From Starkeya sp. ORNL1 (lineage in GTDB: Bacteria; Pseudomonadota; Alphaproteobacteria; Rhizobiales; Xanthobacteraceae): DNA of 64,000 bases. A program made the translations under genes and the position numbers. Shown here in pieces: positions 44,352 to 52,181 of this stretch (the first letter of the stretch is position 1; every line of letters begins with the position of its first letter). The notes below the pieces were generated by a model that ran no database searches, had not been told where the DNA came from, and was given only the letters and a program-made list of their open reading frames with translations. The stretch lies in the NCBI RefSeq assembly GCF_012971745.1, contig NZ_CP048834.1, positions 1,984,001-2,048,000 on the forward strand, given 5' to 3'.

Positions 44352-47000
44352 ATGCTGCGCGATGCCGAGCCCCAGCCCGTCCGCCTCGCCGATTATCGTC
44401 CGCCGGACTGGCTGGTGGACACGGTCGAACTCGACATCCGCCTCGACCCCACCGCGACCCGCATCACTGCCCGGCTCGCCATGCGGCCGAACCCCGGGGG
44501 CCGCGAAGGCTCGCCGATCGTGCTCGACGGCGACGAGCTCACGCTGAAATCCATCGCGCTCGATGGCGAGAGGCTGGCGCCGGAGGCCTATGCCGCGACG
44601 CCCTCCTCGCTCACCATCCTCGCTCCACTGCCTCGCCCGCTGGTGCTGGAGATCGAAACCGAGGTGAACCCCTCGGCCAACACCAAGCTGATGGGCCTCT
44701 ATCGCTCCTCGGGAACCTATTGCACACAGTGCGAGGCCGAGGGCTTCCGCCGCATTACCTATTTCCCGGATCGGCCGGACGTGCTCGCGGTCTATACGGT
44801 GCGCATCGAGGCCGCGCGCGAGGAAGCCCCGGTGCTGCTCGCCAACGGCAATCCGGTGGAGACCGGCTCGGTCGCGGGCACCGACCGGCATTATGCCATC
44901 TGGCACGATCCCTGGCCGAAGCCCTGCTATCTCTTCGCCATGGTCGGCGGCAGGCTCGAGCGCATCACCGAGCCGTTCGTCACCGCCTCCGGCCGCGCCG
45001 TCGAGCTCGGCATCTATGTCGAGCCCGGCAAACTGGACCGGGCCAGCTACGCCATGGATGCGCTCAAGCGCTCGATGCGCTGGGACGAGGAGGCGTTCGG
45101 CTGCGAGTATGATCTCGACGTCTTCAACATCGTCGCCGTCGCCGACTTCAACATGGGCGCGATGGAAAACAAGGGCCTCAACGTCTTCAACGACAAATAC
45201 GTATTGGCCAGCCCGGAGACCGCGACCGACGGCGACTATGCCAATATCGAGGGGATCATCGCCCACGAATATTTCCACAACTGGACCGGCAACCGCATCA
45301 CCTGCCGCGACTGGTTCCAGCTGTGCCTGAAGGAAGGCCTCACCGTCTTCCGCGACCAGGAATTCTCCGCCGACGAGCGCTCGCGCGCGGTGAAGCGCAT
45401 CGCCGATGTGCGCCTCCTGAAGAGCCACCAATTCCCCGAGGATGCCGGCCCGCTGGCCCATCCGGTGCGGCCCGACACCTATCGCGAGATCAACAATTTC
45501 TACACGGCGACGGTCTATGAGAAGGGCGCCGAAGTGGTGCGCATGCTCAAGACCCTGCTCGGCCCGGAAGAATTCCGCTCCGGCATGGACCTCTATTTCG
45601 AGCGCCATGACGGCGAGGCCGCGACCATCGAGGATTTCCTCGCCTGCTTCGCCGATGCCTCAGGCACCGACCTCGCCCATTTCGCCCGCTGGTATGCGCA
45701 GGCCGGCACGCCCACGGTGAGCGTCAGCGGCGAATGGAACGCGGCGGCGCAGACCTACCGGCTCGATATCTCCCAGCACACCGCGCCGACGCCGGGGCAG
45801 CCCGACAAGGTGCCGATGGTGATCCCGCTGCGCGTCGGCCTGGTCGGGCCCGATGGCCGCGACATGGCGATCGGTGCGCCCGACGGCGGCAATGGTCCGG
45901 AAGGCGTGCTGGTGCTCACCGAGGCGCGGCAGAGCTTCACTTTCCACGGCGTGAGCGAGCGTCCGGTGCCCTCGCTCAATCGCGGCTTTTCCGCCCCGGT
46001 GACGCTGAAGTCGGGCCTGTCCAGCGACGAGCTCTTGTTCCTCGCCCGCCACGATGCCGATCCGTTCAACCGTTTCGACGCGGCGCAGACGCTGGCGCTG
46101 GCGCATCTGGTGCAGGCGACGGAGGCGGTGCGCGGCGGCCGCACGCCCGCTCCCCCGGCGGCGCTGATCGGCGCGCTGGGCTCGGTGCTGTCCGATCCCG
46201 CGCTCGATCCGGCCTTCATCGCCCAGGCGCTCGCCGTGCCGTCCGAGAGCGACATTGCCCGCGAGATCGGCTCCGATGTCGATCCCGACGCGGTGCTCAA
46301 GGCCCGCACCGGCCTGCGCAAGGCGCTCGGCCGCGCGCTGGCACCCGAGCTGGCCGGCGCCTATGAGCGCTTCGCCACCCCCGGCCCCTATTCACCGGAT
46401 GCGGCTTCGGCCGGGCGCCGCGCGCTGAAGAACACCTGCCTCGATCTGCTCGCCATCTCGCGCGAGGCCGACGGCATTGCCCGCACCGCCGCGCTCTACC
46501 GCGCCGCCGACAACATGACGGACCGCTTCACCGCGCTCTCCATCCTTGCCCACAGCGCGCCCGAGGAGCGCGACGCCGCGCTCGCCGATTTCCTTGCCCG
46601 CTTCCGGGACGATCCGCTGGTGGTCGACAAATGGCTGGCTTTGCAGGCGCAGATCGGGGAAGCCGGCACGCTCGACCGGGTGCGCGCGCTCACCACGCAC
46701 CCCGCCTTCTCGATGGGCAACCCGAACCGGGTGCGGGCGCTGATCGGTACCTTCGCGGCGGCGAACCAGACCCAGTTCCACCGCGCCGACGGCGCCGGCC
46801 ACGGCTTCGTGGTCGATGCCGTGCTGGCGCTCGACGGCAGGAATCCGCAGGTCGCCGCCCGCCTGCTCGCCGCCTTCAAGAGCTGGCGCGCGCTGGAGCC
46901 GGTGCGCCGCGCCTCGGCGGAAGCGGCGCTGAAGCGGGTTGCCGCCACCTCCGGCCTCTCCCCGGATGTCGCGGATATCGCGACCCGCTCGCTGGGGTGA
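44352..47000 (+). CDS. pepN: Aminopeptidase N (M1 family)
   Basis: 882 residues. Exopeptidase motif GAMEN at 269-273, zinc site H305-E-Y-F-H309 with E328 18 residues later, and the long C-terminal helical domain typical of bacterial PepN. It removes N-terminal residues from peptides in the cytoplasm. ATG at 44352 has GGAG 7 bases upstream; GTG at 44349 is one codon earlier. No link to C1 metabolism is apparent. Confidence 0.95.
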   Translation: MLRDAEPQPVRLADYRPPDWLVDTVELDIRLDPTATRITARLAMRPNPGGREGSPIVLDGDELTLKSIALDGERLAPEAYAATPSSLTILAPLPRPLVLEIETEVNPSANTKLMGLYRSSGTYCTQCEAEGFRRITYFPDRPDVLAVYTVRIEAAREEAPVLLANGNPVETGSVAGTDRHYAIWHDPWPKPCYLFAMVGGRLERITEPFVTASGRAVELGIYVEPGKLDRASYAMDALKRSMRWDEEAFGCEYDLDVFNIVAVADFNMGAMENKGLNVFNDKYVLASPETATDGDYANIEGIIAHEYFHNWTGNRITCRDWFQLCLKEGLTVFRDQEFSADERSRAVKRIADVRLLKSHQFPEDAGPLAHPVRPDTYREINNFYTATVYEKGAEVVRMLKTLLGPEEFRSGMDLYFERHDGEAATIEDFLACFADASGTDLAHFARWYAQAGTPTVSVSGEWNAAAQTYRLDISQHTAPTPGQPDKVPMVIPLRVGLVGPDGRDMAIGAPDGGNGPEGVLVLTEARQSFTFHGVSERPVPSLNRGFSAPVTLKSGLSSDELLFLARHDADPFNRFDAAQTLALAHLVQATEAVRGGRTPAPPAALIGALGSVLSDPALDPAFIAQALAVPSESDIAREIGSDVDPDAVLKARTGLRKALGRALAPELAGAYERFATPGPYSPDAASAGRRALKNTCLDLLAISREADGIARTAALYRAADNMTDRFTALSILAHSAPEERDAALADFLARFRDDPLVVDKWLALQAQIGEAGTLDRVRALTTHPAFSMGNPNRVRALIGTFAAANQTQFHRADGAGHGFVVDAVLALDGRNPQVAARLLAAFKSWRALEPVRRASAEAALKRVAATSGLSPDVADIATRSLG

Positions 47001-47193
47001 ACCGGAAAGCCACCGCTTCCAGCAATTATTGGAAGCGGGGGCGAATGGGGAAAACTTCACTTTCGCGGTTCCGCGCCGTCGATTAGTGTTCAATGGAATC
47101 CAGGCTTGCGGGGGTTCGATTTCTATCAAACTACACTATCGGCGATCTAAACTTGGTCCTTTTGCAGATCTTCCCAGGATACCACCGGGCAAC

Positions 47194-48636
47194 ATGAAGG
47201 GGCGCGAACAGCTCCAGCTTCAAACGAGCTACGAGAGCGCGCCCGTTGCCCTGTGCCTTATTGATCCCGAGTTACGCTACGTTATCGTCAACGCCAGATT
47301 TGCTTCGATACTCGGAAGACCTGCATACGACATTATCGGCCATCGTATAGACGACCTGCCGCCGCTGACGGTGGCCGGCGCGGATTTCGCCCGCGCGCTG
47401 ATCGGCGAGAGGATGGCGGAACGCGACTTCCACATTGCGGATACCGACCAGACGCTGCGCATCTCCGCCGAACTGGTGCGCGACGCCGAGGGCGTGGTGA
47501 GCGGTCTCTCCATCGCCCTGATCGACATGACGGAGCGCACCCGCATCGCCGGGGCGCTGGACCGCGCCGAACAGCGCGCCACCTATGCGCTGCGCACCGC
47601 CGGGCAATGGATCTGGGAGCTTGATGTCCCAAGCAACCGCGTCACTCGTTCGCCGCACTGGAAGGAAGTGCTCGGCTACCAGCCGAATGAGAACACGGTG
47701 CCGGACGAGCAACTGGCCTGGCAGATCGTGCATCCGAGCGATCGCGCCGGCGCCGACCGCGCGCTGAAGCGCGTGTTGCGCGGCGAGCGCAAGACCTTCG
47801 AGGCGACCTACCGCATCCTGCACAAGAATGGCCGCTGGATCTGGATCCTCAGCCGCGGCGCGGTGGTGGACTATGCGCCGGACGGCTCGCCGCTGCGTTT
47901 CCTTGCCACCAGCGTCGACATCACCCGGCAGAAGCTCGCCGAGGAGGAACTGGCCGCGACGGTGCGCCAGCGCCGCGTGCTGGAGCAGGAGCTGATCCGC
48001 GCCAATCGCCGGCTCACCGCCCTGTCGGAGATGGATTCGCTCACCGAGCTGCCGAACCGGCGCAAGTTCGACAAGGTGCTGGAGCGCGAGTTCCGCCGCA
48101 CCAGGCGCAACCAGCCCTCAATGGCGCTGATGATGATCGATGTCGATCACTTCAAGAATTTCAACGACCTGTATGGCCACCAGGCCGGCGACGAGTGCCT
48201 GCGCACCGTGGCCGAGGCGCTGCGCAAGACGGTGCAGCGCTCCGGCGACATCGTCACCCGCTATGGCGGCGAGGAATTTGCCGCGGTGCTGACCGACACC
48301 GATGAGGCGGGCGCCCTCGAGGTGGCGGCGCGCATGCTGGCCGGGGTGCGCGCGCTCGCCTGCGCCCACGCCGGCAGCGCGGAGAACGTGGTGACGGTGA
48401 GCATCGGCCTGACCATCTTCGCGCTGGACGCCAGCGGCCAGCCGCCGACGCCGCAGCATTTGCTGCGCGCCGCCGACCGCGCGCTCTACGCCGCCAAGGA
48501 AGCCGGCCGCGACCGCATCGCCACCGCCCGGCTCGACGGCGACGGCACGATACGCATCACGGTATCGCCGGACCGCGCAGGCGGCGGCGCGGTGACAGTG
48601 CTATCGCCGGGCGAAGTGCCGAAGTTTCCGGTGTAG
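47194..48636 (+). CDS. PAS-GGDEF diguanylate cyclase
   Basis: 480 residues: two PAS-like sensor domains (about 15-115 and 130-250, the second with WIWELDVPSNRVTRSPHW), a short coiled linker, then a GGDEF domain (about 290-450). The active site is GGEEF (358-362) and the inhibitory site RSGD (349-352) lies five residues before it, so it should make cyclic di-GMP and be product-inhibited. No membrane segment is evident. The start is uncertain; the frame is open upstream to 46939, which would overlap pepN. Confidence 0.88.
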   Translation: MKGREQLQLQTSYESAPVALCLIDPELRYVIVNARFASILGRPAYDIIGHRIDDLPPLTVAGADFARALIGERMAERDFHIADTDQTLRISAELVRDAEGVVSGLSIALIDMTERTRIAGALDRAEQRATYALRTAGQWIWELDVPSNRVTRSPHWKEVLGYQPNENTVPDEQLAWQIVHPSDRAGADRALKRVLRGERKTFEATYRILHKNGRWIWILSRGAVVDYAPDGSPLRFLATSVDITRQKLAEEELAATVRQRRVLEQELIRANRRLTALSEMDSLTELPNRRKFDKVLEREFRRTRRNQPSMALMMIDVDHFKNFNDLYGHQAGDECLRTVAEALRKTVQRSGDIVTRYGGEEFAAVLTDTDEAGALEVAARMLAGVRALACAHAGSAENVVTVSIGLTIFALDASGQPPTPQHLLRAADRALYAAKEAGRDRIATARLDGDGTIRITVSPDRAGGGAVTVLSPGEVPKFPV

Positions 48637-48655
48637 AGGGGGCCTTCTGCTTCAG

Positions 48656-48754
48656 CATCCTTCGAGGCCCGGCTTTGCCGGGCACCTCAGGATGAGGCTG
48701 GTTTTAAAGAACAACCTCATCCTGAGGTGCTCGCGTAGCGAGCCTCGAAGGATT
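48656..48754. repeat. Family A palindromic dyad A15
   Basis: Units 48656-48694 and 48718-48754 across 23 bases; the last arm ends GATT. Between convergent GGDEF and fae-like genes. Confidence 0.9.
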
Positions 48755-48792
48755 TTCAAGCAGAGCGGCCCTACCCTTCCCCCCAACCCGCC

Positions 48793-48892
48793 GTCATCCC
48801 GAACGACCGAAGGTCGATCCGGGATCGCAGACAAGGTGTTGCACGGGACGTCACGCGATCCCGGCTCTTCGCTTCGCTACGGCCGGGATGAC
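48793..48892. repeat. Family C palindromic pair
   Basis: Units about 48793-48828 and 48854-48892, GTCATCCCGAAC... and CGCGATCCCGGC...GGGATGACG. It lies next to dyad A15, so this gap holds two repeat families. Confidence 0.85.
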
Positions 48893-48915
48893 GGCAAACT
48901 GGAACGCCGGAAGCC

Positions 48916-49455
48916 TCAATACTCCACCACGCCATCCAGCGCGTAGTGCTTGATCGTCTTGCGGTTGGCGATCAGCTGTTCCACCGTGGGCTCGCCCTTC
49001 ATGGCGCGGTCGATCGCCAGCTTCATCGCCTCGTAGTTCGTCCGATAGAGGTCGGCGCGGTCGAGATTGGGGTCCTCGGCGCAGCGCGGGTCGAGCCATA
49101 TCATCACGATCATGCAGATCTCGTCGGCCGCTTCCTTCGGCAGCAGGCCCTCGCTCAGCGCGTCGACGATGGCGTCGCCGATGGCGCCCTGCACCACGCC
49201 GCCGAGCAGGTCGACATACTCCATGGTCTGGATCGTGACCTTGGTGGTCATCATGGTCGCCGGGCGCACCATCTGGTTGAGGTCGCGCACCACGAACATG
49301 CGGGTGTGGCCGGCCGCCTGGCCCATCATCGAGGCGAACGCATGCCCGGCCGGGCCGCGCACCGAGCCGATCAGCACTTCCGGCATGGCGTCGGTGAACT
49401 GGCCTTCGGCGGCAAGAACCGTCGCCTCGCCGGTGCGGAACCAGATGTCGCTCAT
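48916..49455 (-). CDS. Formaldehyde-activating enzyme paralogue (Fae2-like)
   Basis: 179 residues that align along their length with Fae (TKVTIQTMEYVDLLGGVVQGAIGDAIVDAL; YNYEATKL-like RTNYEAMKLAIDRAMKGEP). Canonical Fae joins formaldehyde to H4MPT and has a conserved His near residue 17 in a GNEVAHIDL motif. Here the matching stretch is GQFTDAMPEVLIG with no His, so activity is doubtful. It may be a sensor, a carrier or a slower enzyme. GAGGGG precedes the ATG. No second fae gene is in the window. Confidence 0.8.
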   Translation of the reverse strand: MSDIWFRTGEATVLAAEGQFTDAMPEVLIGSVRGPAGHAFASMMGQAAGHTRMFVVRDLNQMVRPATMMTTKVTIQTMEYVDLLGGVVQGAIGDAIVDALSEGLLPKEAADEICMIVMIWLDPRCAEDPNLDRADLYRTNYEAMKLAIDRAMKGEPTVEQLIANRKTIKHYALDGVVEY

Positions 49456-49614
49456 GGGAATCCCCCTCTCGATATGGCCGCTGAGGGCCTGGCTGGTGGG
49501 CGGATAACACTGCCGACGGGTCGGCGTCCATCAAACCAAGGCGCGGCGGATCGACTGCAGCCGAAAGTTGCCATTTCGTTAACTTGACTCCCCGCAGACT
49601 CTGGACGGATCGGC

Positions 49615-49633
49615 ACGATTCGATTCAAATCGT
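49615..49633. promoter_or_regulatory. Small inverted repeat upstream of histidine kinase
   Basis: ACGATT-CGATTCA-AATCGT in the divergent gap between the fae-like gene and the PAS kinase gene. It is a possible regulator site; nothing else supports it. Confidence 0.25.
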
Positions 49634-49709
49634 AGTGATTCGGAGAGATGCGGCACATCCCTTCAATCGACTGGATTTAGGGACTTTGGGACTTCGGGGG
49701 AGGCCGGCG

Positions 49710-52034
49710 ATGGCTCGCGCCAACGCTGCGGGGGCGTCTGTGCGCGTTCAGGCCATGCGGGGGCTGGCACGCTCGGTGGCGCGACCCGCCTATCAGCGGC
49801 TGGTCGACGCCGAGCCCTTCATGCGCCGAGCGGTTCCCGCTCTGATCATCGCATTCATCGGCATCGTCGCGGTCGCCGCGATTGTGCAGACCCGTGCCTA
49901 TCATACCGAGGCGGTCGGCGACGCCAAGGATGAGCTTGCGCTCTACGCCATGGCGGTCGCCAGCGACCTCGGCCAGCGCTCCGGCGGCGTCGCCGCCGCG
50001 GCCGCCGCGCTGAAGGGCGCGCTGCCGCCCCGCGCCGCGGAAGCCGGCCGGCACTTCGCCGTGGTCGATGGCGGCGGGCGGGTGGTGATCACCGAAGACG
50101 GCGAAGCCTCGACCGCCGCCGAGGTCACCGCCCTGCTCTCCAATGTCCAGGCACTCGCGGTGTTCGCCGAGAATGCCGGCGTGCTCGACGTGCCGCTCAC
50201 CGACGGCACGCTGGCCATCGCCACGGTGCGCAATCTGCGCCGCACCACCGGCCAGCTCGTGGTGCTGCAGCCGCTCGACGCCGCGCTCGGTACCTGGCGC
50301 TCCGACACCATCCTCACCGTCACGCTGCTCACCACCACCGGCGGCGTGCTGCTGATCCTCGGCTTCGCCTTCCACTGGCAGGCGAGCCGCGCCCGCGAGG
50401 CCGACGGCATCTACGACACCGTGCAGGAGCGCATCGACACCGCGCTGATGCGCGGGCGCTGCGGCCTGTGGGATTGGGACATGGGCCGCGGCCGGATGTT
50501 CTGGTCGTACTCGATGTTCGAGATGCTGGGGCTGGAGCCACGCGACGAACTTGTCTCGTTCGGCGATGTCGCCAACCTGGTGCATCCCGACGACGCCAAT
50601 CTCTACGAGATCGCCAAGGAGATCGCCGACAAGCCGGGCCGCACCATCGACCGCGTGTTCCGCATGAAGCACGCCGAGGGCCATTATGTGTGGCTGCGCG
50701 CCCGTGCCGAGGTGGTGGCGCAGGAGAATGGCGAGCCGCCGCACCTCGTCGGCATCGCGGTAGATGTCACCGAGGAACGCCGCCTCGCCGAACGCAACGC
50801 CACCGCCGACATGCGGCTGCGCGACGCCATCGAGAGCATCTCGGAATCCTTCGTGCTGTGGGATGCCGCCAATCTTCTGGTGATGTGCAACTCCAAGTTC
50901 CAGGCGCTGCACGGCCTCGGCGACGACACCGTCACCACCGGCACGCCGTTCGAGACCATCGCGAGCCTGGCCCGCCAGCCGGTGGTGCGCACCCCGCTGA
51001 AGACCGAGGACCGCCCCGAGGAAGGCGCCCGCGCCTTCGAGGCCCAGATCGAGGGCGGGCGCTGGATGAAGATCGCCGAGCGCCGCACCAAGGATGGCGG
51101 CTTCGTCTCGGTCGGCACCGACATCACCGCGCTGAAGCGCCACGAAGAAAGGCTGATGGACAGCGAGAAGCGGCTGATGGCGCTGGTCGCGGACCTGCGC
51201 AAATCGCAGCAGACGCTGGAGTTCCAGGCCCAGCAACTGGCCGAGCTGGCGCAGAACTATTCCGACGAGAAGAACAAGGCCGAGGACGCCAACCGCGCCA
51301 AGTCCGAATTCCTCGCAAACATGAGCCACGAGCTGCGTACCCCGCTCAACGCCATCATCGGCTTCTCCGAACTGATGGAAAGCGGGCTGTTCGGGCCGCT
51401 CGGCTGCGAGAAATACAACGAGTACTGCCGCGACATCCGCGACAGCGGGCGCTACCTGCTCGATGTCATCAACGACATTCTCGACATGTCGCGCATCGAG
51501 GCCGGCCGCGTGCAACTCGCCTACACGCCGATCCGGCTCGACGAGATCGTCACCGAGGCGCTCAGGGTGATGTCGGTGCGGGCCGACGAGAAACGCCTCG
51601 TCATCGTGTCCGAGATCGACGCCGAGACCCCGATCGAGGCCGACCGCCGCGCGCTGAAGCAGGTGACGCTGAACCTGATCTCCAACGCCATCAAGTTCAC
51701 CCCGGAGAATGGCCGCATCGCGGTGCGGGCACGGGTGACGCCGCAATCGGCGCTGCTGGTGATCGAGGACAGCGGCATCGGCATTCCCGAGGCGGCGCTG
51801 TCAAAGATCGGCAAGCCGTTCGAGCAGGTCGAGAGCCAGTTCACCAAGACCTACAAGGGCTCGGGGCTCGGCCTCGCCATCGCCAAGTCGCTGGTGGAAC
51901 TGCACGGCGGCAGCATGCGCCTGCGCTCCGCCGAGGGCGTCGGGACCACCGTGGTGGTGCGCCTGCCGGTGCAGGGGCGGCCGGGTCGGCAGTACCGGGC
52001 GCCGGTGCGCATCGCCGCCGCGCAGGTGCGGTAG
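49710..52034 (+). CDS. PAS-domain sensor histidine kinase (PdhS/PleC-like)
   Basis: 774 residues: membrane helices near 41-61 and 200-222 flank a periplasmic region, followed by PAS domains (about 245-360 and 370-475), a coiled segment rich in Gln/Glu, the HisKA site H540 in NMSHELRTPLNAIIGFSE, and an ATPase domain with NLISNAIKFT, EDSGIGI and GSGLGLAIAK. The HisKA sequence is like alphaproteobacterial PleC/DivJ/PdhS kinases of the DivK network. No receiver is fused. GGGGGAGG lies 6 bases before the ATG. Confidence 0.9.
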   Translation: MARANAAGASVRVQAMRGLARSVARPAYQRLVDAEPFMRRAVPALIIAFIGIVAVAAIVQTRAYHTEAVGDAKDELALYAMAVASDLGQRSGGVAAAAAALKGALPPRAAEAGRHFAVVDGGGRVVITEDGEASTAAEVTALLSNVQALAVFAENAGVLDVPLTDGTLAIATVRNLRRTTGQLVVLQPLDAALGTWRSDTILTVTLLTTTGGVLLILGFAFHWQASRAREADGIYDTVQERIDTALMRGRCGLWDWDMGRGRMFWSYSMFEMLGLEPRDELVSFGDVANLVHPDDANLYEIAKEIADKPGRTIDRVFRMKHAEGHYVWLRARAEVVAQENGEPPHLVGIAVDVTEERRLAERNATADMRLRDAIESISESFVLWDAANLLVMCNSKFQALHGLGDDTVTTGTPFETIASLARQPVVRTPLKTEDRPEEGARAFEAQIEGGRWMKIAERRTKDGGFVSVGTDITALKRHEERLMDSEKRLMALVADLRKSQQTLEFQAQQLAELAQNYSDEKNKAEDANRAKSEFLANMSHELRTPLNAIIGFSELMESGLFGPLGCEKYNEYCRDIRDSGRYLLDVINDILDMSRIEAGRVQLAYTPIRLDEIVTEALRVMSVRADEKRLVIVSEIDAETPIEADRRALKQVTLNLISNAIKFTPENGRIAVRARVTPQSALLVIEDSGIGIPEAALSKIGKPFEQVESQFTKTYKGSGLGLAIAKSLVELHGGSMRLRSAEGVGTTVVVRLPVQGRPGRQYRAPVRIAAAQVR

Positions 52035-52054
52035 TCCTTCTCTCAACAACAGAT

Positions 52055-52155
52055 GTCATCCCGGCCGCAGCGAAGCGGAGAGCCGGGATCGCATGAAGAT
52101 AGAGAGCGTTTTCGCGATCCCGGCTCTACGCCCTGCGGGCTCCGGCCGGGATGAC
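52055..52155. repeat. Family C palindromic pair
   Basis: Units about 52055-52093 and 52113-52155. Between convergent kinase gene and glnE, probably ending both transcripts. Confidence 0.85.
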
Positions 52156-52181
52156 GACTGGTTGGGAGGGAAGAAGCCGAG

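Noticed and set aside
49584..49606. TTGACT as a -35 box for the PAS kinase
   Set aside because: No acceptable -10 box follows at 16-18 bases.
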